Positions 8,553-15,475 of a stretch of DNA of 20,986 bases are shown piece after piece. Both the position numbers and the translations under genes were made by a program. Each line of letters begins with the position of its first letter. Within the stretch, counting starts at the first letter, position 1. The DNA is taken from assembly GCA_910583775.1 (NCBI GenBank), contig CAJTYD010000058.1, positions 1 through 20,986 of the forward strand, written 5' to 3'. The notes beneath the pieces were generated by a model. The model made no database searches, was not told the origin of the DNA, and saw only the letters and a program-made list of their open reading frames with translations. The DNA comes from an uncultured Muribaculaceae bacterium. GTDB lineage: Bacteria > Bacteroidota > Bacteroidia > Bacteroidales > Muribaculaceae.

Positions 8553-9212
8553 ATGGCAGAAAAAGATTCTATAGCAGTCCTCTCGGGAGGAATGGATTCG
8601 GTCACGATGCTTCATGAATTCAAGGACCGGATAGCGCTGGCCGTCACTTTTGATTACGGCTCCAACCATAACGCCCGGGAGGCGGAGTGCGCGGCGCGTC
8701 AGTGCGGGCTGCTCGGCATCGAGCATATCATCATCCCTCTCGATTTCATGGGTAAATATTTCAGGAGCTCCCTGCTTGAGGGTGCCGACAGCATTCCGGA
8801 AGGCCATTATGAGGATGAGAACATGAAATCGACAGTGGTCCCGTTCCGTAACGGCATCATGCTTGCCGTTGCGTGCGGACTTGCGGAATCGAGAGGGCTG
8901 AAATGCGTGATGCTCGCCAATCATGGCGGCGACCATGCCATCTATCCTGACTGCCGGGCCGGTTTCGTCAAGGCGATGGGGAAGGCGATGGAGGAGGGAA
9001 CGTATGACGGCGTAACTCTTTTCGCTCCCTACACCGATATCACGAAGGGAGATATCGCAATGCGGGGGAAGAAGCTAGGCGTCGACTATTCGCTGACCTA
9101 TTCCTGCTATAAAGGCGGTGAAAAGCATTGCGGCAGATGCGGCACATGTGTCGAACGCAAGGAGGCGATGGCGTTTGCCGGAATAGATGATCCTACCGAA
9201 TATGAAAATTGA
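8553..9212 (+). CDS. queC: 7-cyano-7-deazaguanine (preQ0) synthase
   Basis: 219 residues. QueC converts 7-carboxy-7-deazaguanine to preQ0 using ATP and ammonia. The N-terminal PP-loop SGGMDS (11-16) binds ATP, and FDYGSNH (33-39) and VPFRNGIML (96-104) are family blocks. The C-terminus has the zinc site made by Cys185, Cys193, Cys196 and Cys199 in the SCYKGG...HCGRCGTC region. Length and motifs are complete, with no sign of damage. It lies between queF and queD on the same strand; the product of QueE is its substrate and its product feeds QueF. Confidence 0.97.
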   Translation: MAEKDSIAVLSGGMDSVTMLHEFKDRIALAVTFDYGSNHNAREAECAARQCGLLGIEHIIIPLDFMGKYFRSSLLEGADSIPEGHYEDENMKSTVVPFRNGIMLAVACGLAESRGLKCVMLANHGGDHAIYPDCRAGFVKAMGKAMEEGTYDGVTLFAPYTDITKGDIAMRGKKLGVDYSLTYSCYKGGEKHCGRCGTCVERKEAMAFAGIDDPTEYEN

Positions 9213-9264
9213 CATTACCGATGTATAATCAGGTTTCATGATAAATTAGTAACCATACTTTCTG

Positions 9265-9597
9265 ATGTATTACGTTAAGAAAAGACTTGAGATAAGCGCC
9301 GCACACCGGCTTGCCCTCTCTTACGAGAGCAAGTGCTCGCTGCTTCATGGCCACAACTGGATCGTGACGGTGGAATGCCGTTCGAAGGAGCTGAACTCCG
9401 ACGGCATGGTGGAGGACTTCACCCACATAAAGAACAATATAATGGGAATGCTCGATCACAAGATAATCAACGATGTGGTTGATTTCAATCCTACAGCTGA
9501 GAATCTCGCCCGCTGGATCGCCGATATGATTCCGACGTGCTTCCGCTGCGAGGTGCAGGAGAGCGAGGGAAATATTGCCGCTTATGAAAAAGATTAA
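9265..9597 (+). CDS. queD: 6-carboxy-5,6,7,8-tetrahydropterin synthase
   Basis: 110 residues, T-fold family (6-pyruvoyl-tetrahydropterin synthase-like). QueD converts 7,8-dihydroneopterin triphosphate to 6-carboxytetrahydropterin, the first committed step to 7-deazaguanines. The zinc ligands are His14 (SAAH), His28 and His30 (HGHNW). Cys24 in ESKCSLLHGH is the catalytic cysteine expected in QueD rather than in the eukaryotic pterin enzyme. LDHKIIND and the late PTAEN segment with its glutamate are also present. It lies 52 bases after queC, and its last 14 bases overlap queE, which suggests coupled translation. No folE (GTP cyclohydrolase I) is present in the window to supply the substrate. 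Confidence 0.95.
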   Translation: MYYVKKRLEISAAHRLALSYESKCSLLHGHNWIVTVECRSKELNSDGMVEDFTHIKNNIMGMLDHKIINDVVDFNPTAENLARWIADMIPTCFRCEVQESEGNIAAYEKD

Positions 9598-10183
9598 CGA
9601 GATATTCTATACCCTTCAGGGAGAGGGACACCACGAGGGTTATCCCTCTGTGTTCGTAAGGTTTTCGGGCTGCAACCTCTCCTGCCCTTTCTGCGACACT
9701 AAGCATTCCGACGGAATATATATGGATGACGACGCGATCATCAGGGCGGTCAATCTTTACCGTGCCGACTGGATCGTGCTCACCGGCGGGGAGCCGGCGA
9801 TGTGGATCGACGAGGATTTCGTGTCGCTGTTGAAGAGGGCCACGGGCAAGAAGGTTGCCATAGAGACAAACGGCACCTTTCCCGTTCCGCCTTCGGTCGA
9901 CTGGGTTACGGTCAGTCCTAAGTTCGGATTCGAGGGCTCGGGCGACGCCAGCGTGCGTGTGGACCGCGCCAGCGAGATAAAGGTTGTTGATCTGGGGCAG
10001 GATCTCGAGCCTTATTTTTCGCTCCCATGCCGCACTCCGGAGACTATAATGTATCTTCAGCCCTGTTATGTGGCCGATGAGGAGACGTTCAGGCAGAACC
10101 GCCTCAATACGGTGCGCCGTGTGCTTGAGGATCCGCGGTGGACTCTCTCGGTTCAGCTGCACAGATATCTCGAGATTCCCTGA
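9584..10183 (+). CDS. queE: 7-carboxy-7-deazaguanine synthase (radical SAM)
   Basis: 199 residues from the ATG at 9584; a TTG at 9575 would add three residues but is less likely. QueE is a radical S-adenosylmethionine enzyme that contracts the ring of 6-carboxytetrahydropterin to 7-carboxy-7-deazaguanine. The iron-sulfur ligands are Cys30, Cys34 and Cys37 in the CX3CX2C motif of SGCNLSCPFCDTKHS. FYTLQGEG near residue 8 is the typical N-terminal block, TGGEP (67-71) contacts the cofactor, and ETNGT lies further on. The start codon lies inside the end of queD (14-base overlap). A strong hairpin terminator follows at 10212-10259, so this is the last gene of the operon. Confidence 0.96.
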   Translation: MKKINEIFYTLQGEGHHEGYPSVFVRFSGCNLSCPFCDTKHSDGIYMDDDAIIRAVNLYRADWIVLTGGEPAMWIDEDFVSLLKRATGKKVAIETNGTFPVPPSVDWVTVSPKFGFEGSGDASVRVDRASEIKVVDLGQDLEPYFSLPCRTPETIMYLQPCYVADEETFRQNRLNTVRRVLEDPRWTLSVQLHRYLEIP

Positions 10184-10211
10184 CCCTGCAGGTCTCTTCC
10201 CGCACGACGAT

Positions 10212-10259
10212 AATAAAACCGCGACATAAGCCATGATGGTTTATGCCGCGGTTTTATTT
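10212..10259. terminator. Bidirectional hairpin terminator between queE and the zinc-ribbon gene
   Basis: The arms AATAAAACCGCG...CATAA..CCAT and ATGG.TTATG.CGCGGTTTTATT form a stem of about 22 pairs, interrupted by two positions that differ between the arms, around a short ATG-centred loop. Each strand ends the stem with a T-rich run (TTTTATTT), so it can stop transcription from queE and from the convergent zinc-ribbon gene, whose stop codon is 14 bases away. Confidence 0.88.
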
Positions 10260-10272
10260 ATGAGGATGTGTT

Positions 10273-11082
10273 TTATTTGCTTGCGCGTGTCTTCTTTGCG
10301 GGAGCCTCTTTCTTGGGCTCTTCGGGAGCGATTCCCGCAAGACCAGGATCGATCATGATTCGGCCGCAATATTCGCAGACGATCACTTTCTTATGCATTC
10401 TGATCTCGAGCTGACGCTGAGGCGGAATGCGGTTGAAGCAGCCTCCGCAGGCGTTACGCTCGACGGTGACGATTCCGAGGCCGTTGCGTGCGTTTTTGCG
10501 GATACGCTTGAAGGCCGCGAGTGTATAGTCGTCGATAAGGGGTTCGAGCTCTTTTGCCTTCAGACGGATGCTCTCTTCCTCCTGACGGGTTTCCGAAACG
10601 ATTTCCTCGAGCTCTTTCTTCTTCTGCTCGAGAATATGCTGGTTGTCGTCAAGCTCTACCTTGTCGTGTTCGATCTCTGCGGTTTTCTGATCCTGCTTTG
10701 CCTTGGCGTCGCGGATATTCTTCTCGGCGAGCTCTATCTCGAGATTTTCGAATTCCTTCTCTTTCTCGAGGAATGCAAACTCGCGGTTGTTGCGGACATT
10801 GTTGATCTGCTCCTCGTATTTCGCGATCTTAACCTTGCGGTTTTCAATCTCGCCCTGTTTCTGGTTGATGAAAGCCTTGAGCTCATCGATTTCCTGCTCA
10901 TGCTTTGCAATACGGGTCTGATATCTTACGATTTCATCCTCGCGATCCTTGACCTCGTTGGGGAGTTCGCCACGCAAAATCTTGATCCGGTCGATTTCTG
11001 AAAGATAGCTTTGCAACTGGTAGAGAGCCTTAAGACGCTCTTCCACGCTGCGTTCTTTTTCCTGTTTCTTATCAGTTGCCAT
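10273..11082 (-). CDS. Coiled-coil C4-type zinc-ribbon protein
   Basis: 269 residues. Residues about 12-185 are a long, highly charged coiled coil rich in Glu and Lys. The C-terminal part holds a zinc ribbon with ligands Cys212 and Cys215 (CGGC) and Cys236 and Cys239 (CEYC), followed by a Pro/Ala/Lys-rich tail. This architecture is the PF02591-type family found across bacteria; I do not assign a reaction. A nucleic-acid or ribosome-related role has been proposed for relatives, but nothing here proves it. The gene follows the Nif3-like gene by 25 bases, a pairing I recall as common in Bacteroidetes, and is the last gene of the aspS operon. It has no signal peptide, so it is cytoplasmic. Confidence 0.88.
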   Translation of the reverse strand: MATDKKQEKERSVEERLKALYQLQSYLSEIDRIKILRGELPNEVKDREDEIVRYQTRIAKHEQEIDELKAFINQKQGEIENRKVKIAKYEEQINNVRNNREFAFLEKEKEFENLEIELAEKNIRDAKAKQDQKTAEIEHDKVELDDNQHILEQKKKELEEIVSETRQEEESIRLKAKELEPLIDDYTLAAFKRIRKNARNGLGIVTVERNACGGCFNRIPPQRQLEIRMHKKVIVCEYCGRIMIDPGLAGIAPEEPKKEAPAKKTRASK

Positions 11083-11107
11083 ATATGTCGATTATTATTC
11101 CTTTATT

Positions 11108-11893
11108 TTAAAGATATTTTATCGGGTTTTTCTCTGTTTCGGAGAAGTATGTTACGCAATCGGGATATTTCTCGCGGATTATTCTTGAGAAAATCTTGCG
11201 GGAGCAGAGCTCGCTTTCGTAGTGCCCTATGTCGGCGATGACGATGTCGTAGCCATATTCGGTGAAATCATGATATTTCACATCGCCTGTAACGATCATG
11301 TCGGCGCCCTTGCGGATTGCCTCGGGAATCAGGGAAGCTCCCGAACCGCCGCATACCGCCACCTTCTTGATGACGATGCCTCTCCATCTGTCGGAATATT
11401 TCAGAGCCTTTACGCTGAAGGTCTCCTTGATTTTTCTAAGAAACTCGAGTTTTGGGGTTGGCTTTGCGGTTCCGATCACGCCGAGACCGCAGTTGGCGTC
11501 ACATTCCTTTGGCTCAAGCACCTCCAGATCGTCCAGCCCGAGAGAATGGGCAATTTCATGGCTTACGCCGTCCCATGCTGAATCGAGGTTGGTATGGGCT
11601 GCATAGATGGCTACGTTCTCTCGGATTGCGCGAATCGCTATTCTTTCGGTGGCGGTCTTCCCGGTCAGTTCCTTCAGCCCTCTGAAAATCAGTGGGTGAT
11701 GGGAGATAACGAGATTGCATTGACGCTGAATCGCCTCTTCCAGAATCTCTTCGGTGACGTCCAGACAAAGCAATACTGCCGAAACCTCCATCTCGGGGTC
11801 TCCGACCTGCAGGCCGGCGTTGTCGTAGCTTTCCTGCAGCGACGGCGGCGCGAATGTCTCGATGACCTGTGTGATCTCTCTGACTTTAAGCAT
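11108..11893 (-). CDS. Nif3-like dinuclear metal-centre protein (DUF34/YbgI family)
   Basis: 261 residues from the ATG at 11893; a TTG two codons upstream is the only longer option. The family forms toroidal hexamers that hold two metal ions per subunit. Expected ligands are visible: His65 and His66 in ISHHPL, Asp104 in HTNLD, and His224 and Glu227 in GHYESE. GDVKYHDF (203-210) is another family block. The residues between about 125 and 220 form the inserted domain of the longer Nif3 proteins. The biochemical role is not settled; GTP cyclohydrolase-like or metal-insertion roles have been proposed for relatives. It lies 15 bases downstream of aspS and 25 bases upstream of the zinc-ribbon gene, clearly in one transcript. 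Confidence 0.93.
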   Translation of the reverse strand: MLKVREITQVIETFAPPSLQESYDNAGLQVGDPEMEVSAVLLCLDVTEEILEEAIQRQCNLVISHHPLIFRGLKELTGKTATERIAIRAIRENVAIYAAHTNLDSAWDGVSHEIAHSLGLDDLEVLEPKECDANCGLGVIGTAKPTPKLEFLRKIKETFSVKALKYSDRWRGIVIKKVAVCGGSGASLIPEAIRKGADMIVTGDVKYHDFTEYGYDIVIADIGHYESELCSRKIFSRIIREKYPDCVTYFSETEKNPIKYL

Positions 11894-11908
11894 TCTCAAT
11901 GTCTGCGA

Positions 11909-13669
11909 TTATTTCTTTTCAGGCAGGTTGAGCGTGAGACAGAGTTCCTGAAGCTGCGAGTCGTCGATGGGCGAGGGCGATTCGTTCATTACGTCGCGCC
12001 CAGAGTTGTTCTTCGGGAAAGCTATAGTGTCGCGGATCGAGTCGAGACCTGCGAGCATCGAGACGAAACGGTCGAATCCGAGGGCAAGACCTCCGTGAGG
12101 GGGCGCGCCATACTGGAATGCGTTCATCAGGAAGCCGAACTGTTCTTTTGCCCTTTCGGGAGTGAACCCGAGGAGCTCGAACATCTCGTTCTGGAGCTCC
12201 GAGTCGTGGATACGGATGGATCCGCCTCCAAGCTCTGTTCCGTTTACTACGATATCGTAAGCCGTTGCGCGCACTTTGCCTGTGTCGGTGCGCAGCATCG
12301 GGATGTCTTCGGGGTTGGGCGATGTGAAGGGATGGTGCATCGCATAATATCTCTGAGTCTCGTCGTCCCATTCGAAGAGGGGGAAATCGATCACCCAGAG
12401 GGGCGCGAACACATTTCTGTCGCGCAGCCCGAGGCGATTGCCCATCTCGAGACGCAGCTCACAGAGCTGTTTGCGGGCCTTCATCTCCTCGCCCGTGATT
12501 ACGAGAAGGAGATCGCCGGGTTTCGCTTCGGCCTTTTCGCCCCATTTCCTGAGTTCGTCTTCGGAGAAGAATTTGCCGACAGAGCTCTTGATCGAGCCGT
12601 CGGGCTCGAACTTAACCCAGATAAGGCCTTTTGCTCCAACCTGGGGGCGTTTCACGAATTCGGTAAGTTCGTCGATCTGCTTGCGGGAATAGCCTGCGCA
12701 TCCGGGAGCCACGATGCCAACCACAAGAGGAGCTTCGTCGACCACGGAGAAACCGTGCCCTTTAGCCACATCGTTGAGCTCGACAAACTTCATGCCGAAA
12801 CGGATGTCCGGCTTGTCGGAACCATAGAAGCGCATGGCGTCGTTCCAGGTGATGCGGGGGAACGGGTCGGTGAAGTCTATATTCTTGACATATTTGAAGA
12901 TGTGTTTCACGAGACCTTCGAACATCTGTATCACATCCTCCTGCTCCACGAAACTCATCTCGCAGTCGATCTGCGTGAATTCCGGCTGACGGTCGGCGCG
13001 CAGGTCTTCGTCGCGGAAGCATTTGGCGATCTGAAAATAACGGTCGTAGCCGCTCACCATCAGCAACTGCTTGAAGAGCTGCGGCGACTGGGGAAGGGCG
13101 TAGAATTCGCCGGGGTTCATTCTGGAAGGAACCACGAAGTCGCGAGCTCCTTCGGGAGTCGACTTCACAAGAATGGGAGTCTCGATCTCGAGGAAACCTT
13201 TTGAATCAAGGTATCTGCGGATCTCGAAAGCCATTTTATGACGCAGTTCGAGATTTCGGCGCACGCATGGACGGCGCAGATCGAGATAGCGGTATTTCAT
13301 GCGGAGATCGTCGCCTCCGTCGGTGTTGTCCTCGATCGTGAAGGGGGGGACCTCACTGCGGTTGAGCACCTGAAGCGTTTCAGCTATGACCTCGATGTCT
13401 CCGGTAGGAAGATTGGGGTTCTTGGAGCTGCGCTCCGCTACGTTGCCTTTGATCCTCACCACGAATTCTCTGCCGAGGGCATTGGCGGCCTCTGTGAGAT
13501 CCTTGTTAATTTCATTGTTGAAAACGACCTGTGTGATTCCGTATCTGTCGCGGACATCCACGAATGTCATTCCGCCCATTTTGCGGGTGCGCTGCACCCA
13601 TCCGGCGAGGGTAACTTCTTTGCCTGCGTCTTCCAGACGAAGCTCACCGCATGTTCTATCTCTATACAT
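11909..13669 (-). CDS. aspS: Aspartyl-tRNA synthetase, bacterial type
   Basis: 586 residues, the normal bacterial length. It charges tRNA-Asp with aspartate in the cytoplasm. The N-terminal OB fold (1-105) binds the anticodon. The class II catalytic core follows, with motif 2 FRDED at 218-222 and QIDCEMSF at 233-240, the bacterial GAD insertion (about 290-400), and motif 3 GLALGFDRF at 527-535. The residue that helps separate Asp-only from Asp/Asn enzymes (Leu versus His in the RRxxGG segment) is Met31 here (RTRKMGGM). The absence of His suggests a tRNA-Asp-specific enzyme, but this is inference. It is the first gene of a three-gene operon with its own promoter 82-113 bases upstream of the start codon. 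Confidence 0.97.
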   Translation of the reverse strand: MYRDRTCGELRLEDAGKEVTLAGWVQRTRKMGGMTFVDVRDRYGITQVVFNNEINKDLTEAANALGREFVVRIKGNVAERSSKNPNLPTGDIEVIAETLQVLNRSEVPPFTIEDNTDGGDDLRMKYRYLDLRRPCVRRNLELRHKMAFEIRRYLDSKGFLEIETPILVKSTPEGARDFVVPSRMNPGEFYALPQSPQLFKQLLMVSGYDRYFQIAKCFRDEDLRADRQPEFTQIDCEMSFVEQEDVIQMFEGLVKHIFKYVKNIDFTDPFPRITWNDAMRFYGSDKPDIRFGMKFVELNDVAKGHGFSVVDEAPLVVGIVAPGCAGYSRKQIDELTEFVKRPQVGAKGLIWVKFEPDGSIKSSVGKFFSEDELRKWGEKAEAKPGDLLLVITGEEMKARKQLCELRLEMGNRLGLRDRNVFAPLWVIDFPLFEWDDETQRYYAMHHPFTSPNPEDIPMLRTDTGKVRATAYDIVVNGTELGGGSIRIHDSELQNEMFELLGFTPERAKEQFGFLMNAFQYGAPPHGGLALGFDRFVSMLAGLDSIRDTIAFPKNNSGRDVMNESPSPIDDSQLQELCLTLNLPEKK

Positions 13670-13750
13670 TCTATTGCGAAAATGTTTGTCTTTTGATTGG
13701 TTGTCACGCCTTTAAAGCCCCGGAGGATCATCAAGGGCGCTTTTAACACG

Positions 13751-13782
13751 CAAAGGTAGCAAATAATTATAACAATGTCAAT
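13751..13782 (-). promoter_or_regulatory. Bacteroidales promoter of aspS
   Basis: On the minus strand ATTG (13782-13779), a 20-base spacer and TACCTTTG (13758-13751) match the TTG/TAnnTTTG pattern. Transcription would start near 13744, leaving a leader of about 75 bases that includes a modest GC-rich hairpin (AAAGC..CCC against GGGGCTTT, around 13710-13743). The 46-bp inverted repeat lies upstream of this promoter, so it is not in the aspS leader. Confidence 0.68.
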
Positions 13783-13824
13783 AGTTTTGGCCTTAAATCC
13801 TCATTCAAAAGCACATAAAATATA

Positions 13825-13977
13825 GTTTAAGGTTTAGACACAGATGTGGTTTAAGGTTTAGATAATAGTATTTACTTCAGGATGTGATCAGTGTCAGGTG
13901 ATACTTATCTTATTATCCTTTCAAAAGCATCTACTATTATCTAAACCTTAAACCACATCTGTGCCTAAACCTTAAAC
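13825..13977. repeat. 46-bp near-perfect inverted repeat built from doubled 13-mers
   Basis: The left arm (13825-13870) and right arm (13932-13977) are reverse complements at 45 of 46 positions (the difference is at 13838/13964) around a 61-base centre. Each arm contains GTTTAAGGTTTAG twice with a 24-base period (13825 and 13849 on the left), so the unit occurs four times, two in each orientation. There is no clear target-site duplication at the edges and no T-run typical of a terminator. It lies 14 bases after the stop of the 78-codon gene and upstream of the aspS promoter. It could be a very stable hairpin at the 3' end of that transcript, a miniature mobile element, or a binding array for a protein. 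No coding sequence is seen inside. Confidence 0.9.
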
Positions 13978-13991
13978 CAAAACAAAGGGGC

Positions 13992-14228
13992 TTATTCGCC
14001 GGCGTATTCGAGCACAGTGGGGCTTTCTACATCCACGCCATATTCATTGGCGAAACGCAGGATGGCTTTTGCAAGACGGGGTTTCAGATCTTCAGGGCAA
14101 TAGCGGAAATAGGCTTCAGCAGCCCTTACATGCGCTGCATCGGGCATAGGGTATTCTCTTCTTTCGGGTAATCCGTATACGCTGTCGGGGAGTTCCCTTC
14201 TCTCTTCGGTATCAAGTTTGTCGTTCAT
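13992..14228 (-). CDS. Small 78-residue protein with DUF6582/phage-head-like motif
   Basis: 78 residues, charged, without signal peptide or membrane segment. Residues 19-45 (GLPERREYPMPDAAHVRAA then EAYFRYCP) resemble a short module, LPxxxxYPxPDxxHVRxAxxxF, that I recall from phage head and scaffold-type proteins and from small stand-alone bacterial proteins. The rest (46-65) is helical and hydrophobic enough to fold as a small domain. The role is unknown. No phage genes surround it; it is transcribed away from manA and ends just before the 46-bp inverted repeat. The coding call rests on the recognisable motif, codon usage like the neighbours and a clean ATG at 14228. The family link is from memory and needs a profile search. 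Confidence 0.68.
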   Translation of the reverse strand: MNDKLDTEERRELPDSVYGLPERREYPMPDAAHVRAAEAYFRYCPEDLKPRLAKAILRFANEYGVDVESPTVLEYAGE

Positions 14229-14268
14229 AGTAATGATATTTAAAAATGAGTATTCATATATTTAAACG

Positions 14269-14285
14269 CTTTTTGCTTCAAAAAG
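14269..14285. promoter_or_regulatory. Short perfect hairpin between the 78-codon gene and manA
   Basis: CTTTTTG, CTT, CAAAAAG form a perfect 7-bp inverted repeat with a 3-base centre, in the 184-base divergent region. It has the size of an operator half-site pair, but nothing else supports a function. I could not find a convincing promoter for either neighbour in this region. Confidence 0.3.
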
Positions 14286-14340
14286 TCGTAATTTAGATAA
14301 TTTATGAGTAATTTCACGCTAAAATTCGAATTAAGGATAA

Positions 14341-14412
14341 AAAGAATATAATAAAGAATATAATAAAGAATATAATAAAGAATATAATAAAGAATATAAT
14401 AAAGAATATAAT
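14341..14412. repeat. Six perfect tandem 12-bp repeats ending at the manA start codon
   Basis: AAAGAATATAAT occurs six times without a mismatch, and the manA ATG begins at the next base. A TAA in the manA frame (14338-14340) directly precedes the array. The array itself has no stop in that frame (it would read KEYN repeated) but also has no start codon. It therefore forms the A-rich translation-initiation region of manA. Perfect short repeats change copy number by replication slippage, so the spacing upstream of manA may vary between strains. Confidence 0.95.
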
Positions 14413-15375
14413 ATGTGGAAATTTGAACCTTTATTGAAATCTACGATATGGGGAGGAGAGAAGATCGCCCCTTTCAAAGGGATAGAGACCGAACAGAAAC
14501 AGATCGGCGAAAGCTGGGAGATATCCGGAGTGTCCGGTTCGGAGTCGGTGGTCGCCAACGATGCGGACAAGGGGCTGACGCTCTCCGGACTCATTGATAA
14601 ATATGGAGCTGAGCTGTTGGGAGAACGCAATTTCAGAAAATTCGGAAACCGTTTTCCTCTGCTCATAAAGTTTATCGATGCCAGACAGGATCTTTCTGTG
14701 CAGGTCCACCCGGACGATGGGATCGCGCAGCGCCACGGGATGCCGAACGGCAAGACGGAAATGTGGTATGTGGTTGATTGCGACAGAGACGCCCGGCTTG
14801 CCAACGGCTTCAACCGTGCTGTCGATCCGAAGGAATATGAATCGCTCGTTGAATCTGGCGAGATAGAGAAGGTTTTGAATTTCATGCCGATAAAGCCCGG
14901 GGATGTCTATTTCATTCCGGCAGGTCGCGTGCATGCCATAGGAAAGGGAAGCTTTGTGGCTGAAATTCAGCAGACTTCCGATGCCACATATCGTCTCTAT
15001 GATTATCACCGCAAGGACAAGGACGGCAACGAACGTGAACTTCACACGGCCCTGGCCAAGGAGGCAATCAATTTTAACGATACCGAAGGGAACGCCGTCG
15101 AATATACCGCTCATCCCGACATTCCGGTCAATCTCGTTAACACGCCTTTCTTTACCACCAATCTTCTTCAGATCGACCGCGAGGTCATGAGGGATTATAG
15201 GGAAAACGAATCTTTTGTCGCCATAATAGTCGTTGAAGGGGAAGCGGATTTTATATGCGGGGAGGAGAGACTTTCGGCCCATAGAGGCGAGACTCTGTTG
15301 ATTCCGTCGTCTGCCAAAGGTTTGACCATCGTTCCTAAAGGGAATCTTACGGCCCTCGAGACCTATGTGAAATAA
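14413..15375 (+). CDS. manA: Mannose-6-phosphate isomerase, class I (cupin type)
   Basis: 320 residues, the short Bacillus-like type I enzyme. It interconverts mannose 6-phosphate and fructose 6-phosphate, linking mannose use and GDP-mannose synthesis to glycolysis. The zinc ligands expected in the cupin core are visible: Gln97 and His99 in SVQVHPDD, Glu116 in GKTEMWY, and His174 in PAGRVHAIGKG. QQTSDATYRLYDY (186-198) carries the probable catalytic Arg194. WGG near residue 13 and GESWEIS (32-38) are N-terminal family blocks. The start at 14413 is fixed by an in-frame stop just before the tandem repeat and by the conserved MWKFEPLLKSTIWGG opening. It is a single-gene unit followed by a hairpin terminator. 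Confidence 0.95.
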   Translation: MWKFEPLLKSTIWGGEKIAPFKGIETEQKQIGESWEISGVSGSESVVANDADKGLTLSGLIDKYGAELLGERNFRKFGNRFPLLIKFIDARQDLSVQVHPDDGIAQRHGMPNGKTEMWYVVDCDRDARLANGFNRAVDPKEYESLVESGEIEKVLNFMPIKPGDVYFIPAGRVHAIGKGSFVAEIQQTSDATYRLYDYHRKDKDGNERELHTALAKEAINFNDTEGNAVEYTAHPDIPVNLVNTPFFTTNLLQIDREVMRDYRENESFVAIIVVEGEADFICGEERLSAHRGETLLIPSSAKGLTIVPKGNLTALETYVK

Positions 15376-15409
15376 AGGCCGAAAACATCCAGCTGATTAA
15401 CGTATAAAG

Positions 15410-15449
15410 AAAACGGAGAAAACTGCAGGAAGCAGTATTCTCCGTTTTT
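15410..15449. terminator. Bidirectional hairpin terminator between manA and the S41 gene
   Basis: AAAACGGAGAAAACTGC (15410-15426) and GCAGTATTCTCCGTTTT (15432-15448) pair with one mismatch around the loop AGGAA, followed by a T-rich run. The reverse strand also ends in TTTTCTTT. It can end manA transcripts and the convergent parC-operon transcripts, whose last stop codon is at 15476. Confidence 0.9.
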
Positions 15450-15475
15450 ATTGTAAACTCGGTTTTCTGAAATCT

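Noticed and set aside
11594..13204. A 536-codon open frame on the plus strand opposite aspS and the Nif3-like gene
   Set aside because: It is a shadow of two certain genes on the other strand. The protein shows no family motif and crosses the gene boundary.
13825..13977. CRISPR array
   Set aside because: Only two direct copies per arm in mirrored orientation, 11-base gaps between units, and no cas genes.
14331..14885. A minus-strand open frame ending in repeated LLYS units
   Set aside because: The repeats are the tandem 12-mers read backwards, and the rest is antisense to manA.
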